Of a DNA stretch of 8,929 nucleotides, positions 1 to 6,068 are shown in pieces. The position numbers and the translations under genes were made by a program. Every line of letters starts with the position of its first letter. Within the stretch, counting starts at the first letter, position 1. Source of the DNA: an uncultured Clostridia bacterium (GTDB lineage: Bacteria; Bacillota; Clostridia; Oscillospirales; CAG-272); NCBI GenBank assembly GCA_905235755.1, contig CAJONA010000075.1, forward strand, positions 1 to 8,929, given 5' to 3'. The notes beneath the pieces were generated by a model that was not told the DNA's origin, searched no databases, and was given only the letters and a program-made list of their open reading frames with translations.

Positions 1-505
1 GCTGTCAAGCGACGGCGACGGTCCGTTCGTCCTCGACGTCATGCCCGGAATACCCGTTGACAAGGGGATAACCGACGCCAACAATATGGGCGCGGCTATG
101 GCGCCCGCCGCCATCGACACTTTCTCGCGCTATTTTGACGAAACGGGGAAGTCTCCGTCCGATTTTGATTTGATCCTCACGGGTGATCTCGGCCGCGAGG
201 GACATCGGATAATGTGCGAATTTATGCGCGCGAACGGCTACGATATGTACAACAATTACAACGATTGCGGACTTTTGATATTCAATGCCGAGGCGCAGGA
301 CGTTCACGCGGGCGGTTCGGGGTGCGGTTGTGCGGCGTCGGTGTTTTCGTCGTATATATTAAACAATTTAAAACTCGGCAAACTGAACGATGTTCTGTTT
401 GCGGCGACGGGCGCCCTGATGAGTCCCGACAGTATCAAGCAGGGGAACTCCATACCGGGAATAGCGCATCTTGTGCATATATCGAACAGACGGGAGGAAA
501 CGTGA
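1..505 (+). CDS. spoVAD: Stage V sporulation protein AD, C-terminal half (5' truncated by window)
   Basis: SpoVAD is the dipicolinic-acid-binding component of the SpoVA system, which moves Ca-DPA into the developing forespore and out again at germination. The protein has a thiolase/ketosynthase-like fold. The reading frame is open from base 2 and ends at TGA 503-505, giving 167 residues, about half of the usual length of roughly 335-340. Family features that can be seen are the stretch TDANNMGAAMAPAA, the ILTGDLGREG segment, and the glycine/cysteine-rich GGSGCGCAAS that follows QDVHA. The C-terminus is FAATGALMSP...PGIAHLVHI. The stop codon overlaps the spoVAE start (TGATG), so the two genes are co-translated, as expected for the conserved spoVAC-AD-AE order. 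The sigma-G promoter normally upstream of this operon lies outside the window. The identification is firm; only the N-terminus is missing. Confidence 0.94.
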   Translation, partial: LSSDGDGPFVLDVMPGIPVDKGITDANNMGAAMAPAAIDTFSRYFDETGKSPSDFDLILTGDLGREGHRIMCEFMRANGYDMYNNYNDCGLLIFNAEAQDVHAGGSGCGCAASVFSSYILNNLKLGKLNDVLFAATGALMSPDSIKQGNSIPGIAHLVHISNRREET

Positions 506-873
506 TGGATATTGCGGTAAATCTTATCAAGGCGTTCTGCGTGGGCGGTCTTTTTTGCATCGTCGCGCAGGTACTCATAGATAAAACAAAACTCACTCCC
601 GCGCGCATACTCGTCGCATATGTCACGCTCGGAGTCGTGCTTACGGCCATCGGCGTTTACGGCGACATCGTCGATTTTGCGGGCGGCGGCGCTACGCTTC
701 CGCTCACGGGATTCGGCTATTCTCTGGCGACGGGAGTGGAAAAGGCCGTCGATGAAAACGGTCTTATCGGCGCGTTGACGGGCGGCATCACGGCGACGGC
801 GGGCGGTATCGCGGCTGCCATATCGTTCGGATATCTTTTCGCGGTGCTATTTCGCAGCAAGCCGAAGCGTTAA
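505..873 (+). CDS. spoVAE: Stage V sporulation protein AE (SpoVAEb type), membrane protein
   Basis: This is a small integral membrane subunit of the SpoVA Ca-DPA channel in the inner membrane of the forespore or spore. The start is ATG 505, which overlaps the spoVAD stop and lies 7 nt after GGGAGG (492-497); an earlier open frame upstream is only a shadow inside spoVAD. The product is 122 residues, close to the usual size for SpoVAE(b). Hydrophobic segments lie at about 5-24 (VNLIKAFCVGGLFCIVAQVL), 33-52 (ARILVAYVTLGVVLTAIGVY) and 90-115 (IGALTGGITATAGGIAAAIS onward). Between them is a glycine-rich loop containing LPLTGFGYSLATG, a family hallmark. The tail RSKPKR is basic, consistent with a cytoplasmic end. 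It is the last gene of the operon here; a hairpin follows. Confidence 0.9.
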   Translation: MDIAVNLIKAFCVGGLFCIVAQVLIDKTKLTPARILVAYVTLGVVLTAIGVYGDIVDFAGGGATLPLTGFGYSLATGVEKAVDENGLIGALTGGITATAGGIAAAISFGYLFAVLFRSKPKR

Positions 874-881
874 AAAGTCAG

Positions 882-904
882 GTCCGCAAAAATATATTGC
901 GGAC
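882..904 (+). terminator. Hairpin after spoVAE, possible weak terminator
   Basis: An 8-bp perfect stem GTCCGCAA / TTGCGGAC (882-889 with 897-904) encloses a 7-nt loop. It begins 9 nt after the spoVAE stop. It is not followed by a clean T-run; the next bases are GGGCATACATATTTT. It could be a weak terminator, or a 3'-end stabilising hairpin that lets some sporulation transcription run into darA. Confidence 0.45.
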
Positions 905-929
905 GGGCATACATATTTTAAAAAAATAT

Positions 930-958
930 TTGACATATCACGTGCTTTTTGTTATAAT
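930..958 (+). promoter_or_regulatory. Extended -10 sigma-A promoter for darA-holB-ricT
   Basis: The -35 box TTGACA (930-935) and the -10 box TATAAT (953-958) both match consensus exactly and are separated by 17 nt. TG at 950-951 adds an extended -10 element. The -10 ends 32 nt before the darA ATG, leaving a short leader. This points to strong constitutive vegetative transcription, independent of the sporulation operon just upstream. Confidence 0.88.
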
Positions 959-990
959 TAAATAAAATAAAAAAACGTGCGGAGGTATGT

Positions 991-1311
991 ATGAAACTTA
1001 TTATTGCGATAGTAAACAACGACGACGCTCATTTCGTAAACACGGGGCTCACATCGTCCGGATTTCACGTTACGAAAATATCTTCTACGGGTGGTTTTTT
1101 GATGAACGGCAACTCCACGTTTTTGCTCGGAGTGGAAAACGAAGAGGTCGACAACGCGCTCGAAATCATAAAGACGCACAGCAAAAAGCGCACGCAGAAC
1201 GTCCCCGCTATTATGCCGGGAACAAACGCGTACGGCACGGAGAGCACCAAGATACTCGTCGGAGGAGCGACCGTTTTTGTTATCGACGTCGAAAAGGCCG
1301 TGAGATTTTAA
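991..1311 (+). CDS. darA: Cyclic-di-AMP receptor, PII-like (DarA/PstA family)
   Basis: This is a small cytosolic, trimeric PII-like signalling protein that binds c-di-AMP; its downstream target is not settled in the family. The product is 106 residues (109 in Bacillus subtilis), starting MKLIIAIVNNDDA. It carries the family core TGGFLMNGNSTFLLGVE (33-49) and the C-terminal VGGATVFVIDVE strand. Aligned by eye with B. subtilis DarA as I remember it, T28, G35, F36, L37 and N41 of the ligand pocket are kept. Position 26, Arg in DarA/PstA, is His here. GGAGG (981-985) lies 5 nt before the ATG. Its stop TAA overlaps the holB ATG (TAATG). In B. subtilis the order is darA-yaaR-holB-ricT; yaaR is absent here. 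The family assignment is secure; ligand binding is inferred. Confidence 0.92.
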   Translation: MKLIIAIVNNDDAHFVNTGLTSSGFHVTKISSTGGFLMNGNSTFLLGVENEEVDNALEIIKTHSKKRTQNVPAIMPGTNAYGTESTKILVGGATVFVIDVEKAVRF

Positions 1312-2300
1312 TGGATTTTTTCTCTGAAATATTCGGCAATTCCGAGGTCAAAGCGATGTTTTCATCGCTTATAAGCGACGATAAATTATCGCACGCGTAT
1401 CTTATTTGCGGCGCGGAAGGCAGCGGCAAAAAGACGCTTTCTCTCGCCGTTGCGGCGACGATGGCGGCAAAGAGCGCCGACGCCGAGACGTGCAGTCGCG
1501 TGGCCAGCGGATATTGTCCTGACGTTATGGTCATAAAAGCGGCGGAGGACAAAAAAACGACGGGCGTCGACGCAGTGCGCGATTTCATCAAAACCGTCGC
1601 GCTCGCTCCCGATGAGCTCGATTTCAAAATGTACGTTTTCGATAAAGCGGACAGACTGACCGCGCAAGCGCAGAACGCATTGCTGAAAGTGATAGAGGAA
1701 CCGCCGCAGGGCGTGTATATCTTCCTTTTGTGCGAGGAGATGGCATCTCTGCTTCCTACGGTGCGCTCGCGCGTGCAGACGGTGTTCACCGAACGGCTGT
1801 CGCCGCCTGAAATTTACGAATATTTCGATAAAAACAGCGAGGTCGACACATCGTCCGAGCGCTTTGCGTTCGCGTCGAGAATGTGCATGGGCTCGATAGG
1901 AAAAGCGGCGTCTTTGATAAATGACGACGACGCGTTCGAGGTGTACAAGGCCGCGGACAAAATAATCGAACTTCAAGCGGACAAGCCGCTCGGCGTGTCG
2001 TATTTTGATTTTGCGTACCGCATTATGTCGGACGCGTCGAGCAGGGATAAATTTTCGCTGCTTCTCGACGATATGCTGTCGGCGTACAGGGATCTCATCG
2101 AAGCAAAATTTGACGAAAATGCGGAAAACATTTTTTATGAGAAGAGCCGCGCTGCCGAGATCTCGGAAAAAATATCGGTCGAAATGCTCGAAATGTCGAT
2201 AGAAGCCGTATCGAAGATCAAATACGGGCTTTCGTTCAACACCAATTTGACAATATCAGCGGCGGTCTTGTCCGAAAAACTGTGGGCAGCCGCGGGCTAA
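1311..2300 (+). CDS. holB: DNA polymerase III delta' subunit (clamp loader)
   Basis: Delta' is the structural stator subunit of the clamp loader that places the beta sliding clamp on primed DNA. The protein has 329 residues, the usual size. It has a P-loop GAEGSGKKT (34-42), preceded by the typical SHAYLICG, and the family signature VFDKADRLTAQAQNALLKVI followed by EEPP (109-132). It also has the sensor-1-like arginine motif TVRSRV (150-155), usually RSRC or RSRCQ. The zinc-module region is degenerate: only C61 and C69 are present (AETCSRVASGYCPD) where most relatives have four cysteines and HPD, so zinc binding may be lost. The start ATG 1311 overlaps the darA stop by one base. An open frame continues upstream of this ATG only as a shadow of darA. 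Translational coupling to darA is likely because I see no strong separate ribosome binding site. Confidence 0.93.
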   Translation: MDFFSEIFGNSEVKAMFSSLISDDKLSHAYLICGAEGSGKKTLSLAVAATMAAKSADAETCSRVASGYCPDVMVIKAAEDKKTTGVDAVRDFIKTVALAPDELDFKMYVFDKADRLTAQAQNALLKVIEEPPQGVYIFLLCEEMASLLPTVRSRVQTVFTERLSPPEIYEYFDKNSEVDTSSERFAFASRMCMGSIGKAASLINDDDAFEVYKAADKIIELQADKPLGVSYFDFAYRIMSDASSRDKFSLLLDDMLSAYRDLIEAKFDENAENIFYEKSRAAEISEKISVEMLEMSIEAVSKIKYGLSFNTNLTISAAVLSEKLWAAAG

Positions 2301-2310
2301 GGGGAAACTT

Positions 2311-3186
2311 ATGGAAGAAATAAAAGAAAAAAATGTCGAAGAAAATACAAAAGAGAAGACCGAGTATGAGATAGTCGGTGTGAAATTCAAAAGCACGGGA
2401 AAAATGTATTATTTCGACGCAAGCTGCATACGGCTCGAAGCGGGAGACTGCGCCATAGTGGAGACGTCGAGAGGCGTCGAATACGGATTTATCACGCTGT
2501 CGAACAGAATGATGCCGACGAGCGCACTCGTTTTGCCGCTTCGTCCGGTTTTGCGCAAGGCGACAAGCGAAGACACGGCGCATTATGAGGAAAATCGTGC
2601 AAAAGAGGCGGACGCCGCGAAGATATTTGAACAAAAGATCGCCGAGCACAAGCTCGAAATGAAGCTCGTCGACGTCGAATATACATTCGATAATTCAAAA
2701 CTTCTGTTTTACTTCACGTCGGACGGCAGAGTCGATTTCAGAGAGCTCGTAAAGGATCTTGCGTCTGTGTTCAGAACGCGCATCGAACTGCGCCAGATAG
2801 GAATAAGAGATGAAACGAAGATGATCGGCGGCATAGGAATGTGCGGCAGACCGTATTGCTGTAAAAAATTCCTCGACGATTTTGCGCAGGTCTCGATAAA
2901 AATGGCAAAAGAGCAGAACTTGTCGCTCAATTCTCAAAAAATATCGGGCGCGTGCGGCAGGCTGATGTGCTGTCTCAGATATGAACACGACGCATACGAG
3001 GACGCGCTGAAAAATCTGCCGAAGATCGACAGCACCGTCAAGACGCCCGACGGCGTGGGAACGGTATTTGAACTCGTTCCGCTTGCGGGGATCGTCAAGG
3101 TGAAGTTCCCGTCGGACGATCAGCAGGGCTTCACATACCGCCAGTATCCCGCCGACAGCGTCACGCCTGTCCGGAAAAACGATTGA
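2311..3186 (+). CDS. ricT: PSP1-domain protein RicT (YaaT), Fe-S regulator of RNA processing
   Basis: RicT is one of three proteins (RicA, RicF, RicT) that in B. subtilis form a complex carrying [4Fe-4S] clusters. The complex acts with RNase Y in mRNA maturation and affects competence, sporulation and biofilm formation. The product is 291 residues. A charged Lys/Glu-rich N-terminus (1-20) precedes the PSP1 core with YEIVGVKFKSTGKMYYFD, CAIVETSRGVEYG and IELRQIGIRDETKMIGGIGM. Two near-identical cysteine clusters, CGRPYCC (C178, C183, C184) and CGRLMCC (C215, C220, C221), fit Fe-S binding. AAGGGG (2299-2304) lies 6 nt before the ATG, and the gene starts 10 nt after holB. It is the last gene before the terminator; yabA, next in Bacillus, is not here. 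RicA and RicF are not in the window. Confidence 0.95.
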   Translation: MEEIKEKNVEENTKEKTEYEIVGVKFKSTGKMYYFDASCIRLEAGDCAIVETSRGVEYGFITLSNRMMPTSALVLPLRPVLRKATSEDTAHYEENRAKEADAAKIFEQKIAEHKLEMKLVDVEYTFDNSKLLFYFTSDGRVDFRELVKDLASVFRTRIELRQIGIRDETKMIGGIGMCGRPYCCKKFLDDFAQVSIKMAKEQNLSLNSQKISGACGRLMCCLRYEHDAYEDALKNLPKIDSTVKTPDGVGTVFELVPLAGIVKVKFPSDDQQGFTYRQYPADSVTPVRKND

Positions 3187-3271
3187 GACGAATTGTCAAG
3201 AGAAGTGCAACAGATTATGAATAAAAGAAGCAAATAAATCTACCGATTTGTTAAAATCAAGAACCTTTTAG

Positions 3272-3301
3272 GTCCGGCGTTGATCAACGCCGGGCTTTTT
3301 T
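3272..3301 (+). terminator. Strong intrinsic terminator of the darA-holB-ricT operon
   Basis: A 20-nt perfect palindrome at 3274-3293 (left arm CCGGCGTTGA, right arm its reverse complement), extended by G3272-C3295 and a G-T pair, forms a GC-rich stem with a tight GATC loop. Six T residues (3296-3301) follow directly. It lies 85 nt after the ricT stop; the stretch between shows no credible gene. This is a textbook rho-independent terminator on the plus strand. Confidence 0.93.
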
Positions 3302-3594
3302 GTATAAATTTTCGAATATTCTTCCTTTTAACTATAAAGCGGTATAAAAACCACTATCGGATTATAATAAAGTTTCTTTAAATAATTTTTCATATTTTGA
3401 AGAAAAAAGCAGTATTTCGGCGGCTTTATAAGTGAACGCCGAAAAATAGTGAGTGTTTTCTTTTGACAACAACTTTTTAATGAGGTTTGAGATTTTCTTC
3501 GATTTTGCTTTTTGTGGGATTTTTTAACATTTTTCGTCTTAATTCGTTAAATTATAACAAAAAAAACAAAAATATTGATTTTTTTTAAATATTA
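3302..3594. other. AT-rich intergenic stretch without a recognisable gene
   Basis: This stretch is very AT-rich, with many A and T runs, and carries no convincing ORF on either strand. The only structure I see is an 8-bp stem TTTCGGCG / CGCCGAAA (3415-3422 with 3437-3444) around a 14-nt loop. It has no obvious T-run to make it a plus-strand terminator. A TTGACA at 3463-3468 has no matching -10 at the right distance. The AT-richness may serve as upstream promoter DNA for the lipoprotein operon. Confidence 0.6.
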
Positions 3595-3624
3595 TTGACA
3601 ATATTATGTTTAATTTGATATAAT
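3595..3624 (+). promoter_or_regulatory. Extended -10 sigma-A promoter for the lipoprotein operon
   Basis: Consensus TTGACA (3595-3600) and TATAAT (3619-3624) are 18 nt apart. TG at 3616-3617 gives a TGnTATAAT extended -10. The DNA upstream is A/T-tract-rich, which resembles an UP element. The first gene starts 79 nt after the -10 box, leaving a leader of about 70 nt. No clear operator or riboswitch was seen in the leader. GGAGAAC occurs twice in it (3674-3680 and 3692-3698), the second copy forming part of the A1 ribosome binding site. Confidence 0.85.
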
Positions 3625-3702
3625 GTTTTTGGGTAGATATATGCTTTTTGAGGAAAACCGTATTTCAACTCACGGAGAACAATACCGAAAAGGAGAACGC
3701 CC

Positions 3703-3849
3703 ATGAAAAAATTGATCGCATTATTGATAGCATTATTCACGCTTTTCCTCGTTTCGTGCGGGGAAGAAGTGGTAGATACAACTGCCACGACTGCGACGAC
3801 TGCAACCGCCGAGTCGACGACTGCGACCGACGCGACGGAAGCGACAACG
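3703..3849 (+). repeat. Signal-peptide/linker cassette, copy 1 (paired with 5922-6068)
   Basis: This is the first 49 codons of A1. It aligns without gaps to the first 49 codons of A2, with six base differences in 147, all silent (codons 4, 13, 17, 23, 30 and 49). Similarity collapses immediately afterwards. The second half is a run of ACG, ACT, ACC and GCG codons encoding Thr and Ala. Confidence 0.95.
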
Positions 3850-4629
3850 TCTTCATCTTCGTCGGAACCGAAAGAGAAAACGATTCCCGTCAGCGAAATT
3901 ACATCACTTCCGATCATCGGCAACTACACAAGCACAAGAGATATAGAATTTAAAAATTTTTTCAGATATCCGTCGAGTTATATTCAAGGGGATCGGTGGT
4001 ATGCAGATAATTATATTATTCAATATGACCTCGTAGATTTAGTAACGAAAGGTATCGTAACGATAACTGGTGAATACTACAACAAACTTCCTTATACGAA
4101 AGGTATGTCTAAACAGTTTTACATTTTCGCAATAGCCGGATGCCAAGGAAACCAACTCAGAGTGGGAATAAAGAGCAGTCCTGAGACGGACTATTATGCA
4201 TACGGATATAAATACGGCGAGGAATTTACCGATGATACTGTATATACGTTAACTAACTTGCCGGGAGTTCCGCAAACACTATGCTATGGATATCACAGAT
4301 TCGATATAGGCGACAAATATATGTTGGTATTAGCACCAAGCGAAGACATCGAGAGAAGCTATAAACATGAATCTACATATTATTTTAAATTGCACCTGAA
4401 GATCGAGGAAATCGACGGAGTAGAGTGGGTATATGCAGACAATTATTGGACGCTTGAAAAGATGGAGTGCGCCGTCAAGATCACCGATGAATACGAAAAC
4501 CTGATGTACAAACCGGGCAAAGACGACGACGTCATCGCGTATATGGAGGCAAACGGCATAGATATTCCGACGTATGATTACAAGTGCGAGTTGAATGCTT
4601 TCATTGCCGAGCTGAGCTCGGGCAAATGA
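3703..4629 (+). CDS. Family A lipoprotein of unknown function (A1), single domain
   Basis: I do not recognise this family. The protein has 308 residues. The N-terminus MKKLIALLIALFTLFLVSC is a lipoprotein signal peptide with lipobox LVSC and Cys19 as the lipidation site, so the mature protein should sit on the outer face of the membrane. Residues 20-60 form a Thr/Ala/Ser-rich, low-complexity tether. One folded domain follows, rich in Tyr and beta-strand-like sequence. It contains GVPQTLCYGYHRFDIGDKY (188-206), the motif shared with A2, and ends ITDEYENLMYKP...YMEANGI...DYKCEL..FIAEL. AAGGAG at 3690-3695 lies 7 nt before the ATG. It is the first gene after the promoter at 3595-3624 and is 30 nt upstream of B1. 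The first 49 residues are identical to those of A2. A binding or adhesion role is possible but unproven. Confidence 0.85.
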   Translation: MKKLIALLIALFTLFLVSCGEEVVDTTATTATTATAESTTATDATEATTSSSSSEPKEKTIPVSEITSLPIIGNYTSTRDIEFKNFFRYPSSYIQGDRWYADNYIIQYDLVDLVTKGIVTITGEYYNKLPYTKGMSKQFYIFAIAGCQGNQLRVGIKSSPETDYYAYGYKYGEEFTDDTVYTLTNLPGVPQTLCYGYHRFDIGDKYMLVLAPSEDIERSYKHESTYYFKLHLKIEEIDGVEWVYADNYWTLEKMECAVKITDEYENLMYKPGKDDDVIAYMEANGIDIPTYDYKCELNAFIAELSSGK

Positions 4630-4659
4630 AATACATAGTCTTTATAAGGAGAAATAAAT

Positions 4660-5874
4660 ATGAAAAAACTGATCGCATTACTCATTGTTATATCCACACT
4701 TTTGCTTGTTTCTTGCGGCACTGAACCTGTCGTTACAACGGACGAAACCACTACGGCGAATTCTGAAATAACTGTGGGGATTTATGCAGCATCTTTCAGA
4801 CACCCCGCCATAGAAATGAAATCACGTGTATTGCTCGCAGGGCAGACAGGAAAACTATACTACTATTCAAAAGCGGACGGTGAGAGCTATCCGTTTTGTT
4901 TCAATCCGCTCTGTCAGCATACGTATCAGGAGAGATGCCCGTCGATACTGTTTAATCACCAATACGCCAGTCAATCGCAGGTGTATTACAATAAATTTGA
5001 CAACCGTGTTTACGCTGCGCGCGGACAACAGATATATTCGATGTCCTTTGACGCTTCCGACGTGCGGCTTGAATGTTCGCTCGGAGAAAGAGGAAAGATC
5101 GAATATTCCGGTTTTTATGCAAGCACGGACATAACGGAGCTCAAAGCGTATGAAAACTATCTGTTTTTCATGTACAACAATGAGATAACCGGCAAAACAC
5201 AGATATACAGATACGATATGAACAAACGCTCACTCAAAGAAATGACATCGGCGACTGATGAGTGGGTAGAGTGGTTTATGATTGCAAACGGTTATATTTA
5301 TGTAAAATCATTGAATGGCGATGATTCAACCGGTTACACGGAAAACTATTACACGACGGATTACGATTTTGAAAATATTCATTATGTTGATACTGATATT
5401 GAGCCGAAAGTTTATGACGGCGAGTATTTTTACATCATTAAAAACGGCGAGATGATTGCTTTTAATCCGATCACCGAAGAAAAGAAAATCATTCAGACGA
5501 CGATCGATTCCGACGCGCAACCGTTGATATTGGCAGTTCAAGACGGATGTGCATATTATTTACCGTTCTCGGTGCCGGGAAAACCCGGATTTGAATATAG
5601 CAAAGTGTGCAGAACATCTATGACAGGCGAAACGGAAATGATTTTCGATTTGCCGGGATCTATGATTAACGGGATGAATTTCGTCAGCGACGGAGTGATA
5701 ATGTTTCTTTATTCATTGAATATGACCGATGCAAACGGCAACTCATTGGGAGCGGATTCGATGTTTTTTATTCATTGCGATATCGCCGAGGACGGCAAAT
5801 TCGTAAATCCAAAGCCGATAGGACACAAGGCGGACGATGAAGCGCTTGTTGAATTTCTCTCAAAATTCGATTGA
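4660..5874 (+). CDS. Family B lipoprotein of unknown function (B1), probable beta-propeller
   Basis: The protein has 404 residues. The signal peptide MKKLIALLIVISTLLLVSC ends in lipobox LVSC (Cys19); a short Thr-rich linker (21-37) follows. The mature part repeats aromatic strand motifs of the kind seen in beta-propellers: KLYYYSKADGESYPFCF, NRVYAARGQQIYSMSFDASD, KTQIYRYDMNKRSL, DGEYFYIIKNGEMIAFNPIT and VQDGCAYYLPF. A motif C80-x4-C85-x-H87-x5-C93 sits in the first apparent blade and recurs in B2; it could bind a metal or form disulfides outside the cell. The C-terminus GKFVNPKPIGHKADDEALVE is nearly the same as in B2. AAGGAG at 4646-4651 lies 8 nt before the ATG. The gene is 30 nt after A1 and 47 nt before A2, so it very likely shares their transcript. 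Function is unknown. Confidence 0.85.
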   Translation: MKKLIALLIVISTLLLVSCGTEPVVTTDETTTANSEITVGIYAASFRHPAIEMKSRVLLAGQTGKLYYYSKADGESYPFCFNPLCQHTYQERCPSILFNHQYASQSQVYYNKFDNRVYAARGQQIYSMSFDASDVRLECSLGERGKIEYSGFYASTDITELKAYENYLFFMYNNEITGKTQIYRYDMNKRSLKEMTSATDEWVEWFMIANGYIYVKSLNGDDSTGYTENYYTTDYDFENIHYVDTDIEPKVYDGEYFYIIKNGEMIAFNPITEEKKIIQTTIDSDAQPLILAVQDGCAYYLPFSVPGKPGFEYSKVCRTSMTGETEMIFDLPGSMINGMNFVSDGVIMFLYSLNMTDANGNSLGADSMFFIHCDIAEDGKFVNPKPIGHKADDEALVEFLSKFD

Positions 5875-5939
5875 TCTTGCCATTTCCGCAACAAAAATTT
5901 TTCTGCAAAGGAGAACACGCTATGAAAAAACTGATCGCA
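5793..5939 (+). repeat. B 3' end + spacer + next gene start, copy 1 (paired with 8623-8769)
   Basis: The block runs from the last codons of B1 across the 47-nt spacer into the first codons of A2. It aligns without gaps to 8623-8769. By eye the core 5841-5939 has 5 differences in 99 bases, and the preceding 48 bases have about 9. Two of the core differences change residues (Leu/Phe and Asp/Asn). The intergenic part has only two differences. Confidence 0.92.
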
Positions 5940-6068
5940 TTATTGATAGCATTATTCACACTTTTCCTCGTCTCGTGCGGGGAAGAAGTAGTAGATACAA
6001 CTGCCACGACCGCGACGACTGCAACCGCCGAGTCGACGACTGCGACCGACGCGACGGAAGCGACAACC
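5922..6068 (+). repeat. Signal-peptide/linker cassette, copy 2 (paired with 3703-3849)
   Basis: This is the second copy of the 147-nt 5' cassette, in A2. It encodes the same 49 residues as copy 1, with six silent differences only. From codon 31 through codon 48 the two copies match at every base. Confidence 0.95.

Noticed and set aside
5..307. Minus-strand open frame opposite spoVAD, and similar antisense frames at 1280-1976, 2695-2988, 6945-7463 and 7557-7802
   Set aside because: They lie wholly opposite well-supported genes, have arginine/histidine-rich shadow composition, and show no recognisable domains or ribosome binding sites.
939..944. CACGTG palindrome inside the darA promoter spacer as an operator
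   Set aside because: It is a single 6-bp palindrome with no extended symmetry and is easily expected by chance.
987..1310. In-frame upstream extension of holB starting at 987
   Set aside because: The translated extension is a basic shadow of darA. ATG 1311 gives the normal delta' N-terminus and overlaps the darA stop.
3213..3236. Tiny ORF encoding about six residues (MNKRSK) between ricT and its terminator
   Set aside because: It is too short and has no clear ribosome binding site or structural context for a leader peptide.
3262..3274. ACCTTTTAGGT just upstream of the ricT terminator, as a possible anti-terminator or riboswitch arm
   Set aside because: The 4-bp self-complementary match is too short, and no gene directly downstream would be controlled by it.
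3648..3953. Overlapping plus-strand frame across the A1 start (and its twin at 5837-6103)
   Set aside because: The two resemble each other only because the A1/A2 cassette is repeated; the encoded Arg/Asp/Cys-rich sequence is an out-of-frame reading of the Thr/Ala linker.
5888..5906. Dyad around AAAAATTTTT in the B-gene spacer as a regulatory hairpin
   Set aside because: The A/T arms leave no loop, and the flanking GCA/TGC pairing is broken in the second copy (GCG at 8718-8720), so the structure is not conserved.
5871..5921. TTG 5871 as the start of A2
   Set aside because: It would add 17 residues ahead of a canonical lipoprotein signal peptide and overlap the B1 stop. ATG 5922 has AAGGAG at the right distance and matches A1.
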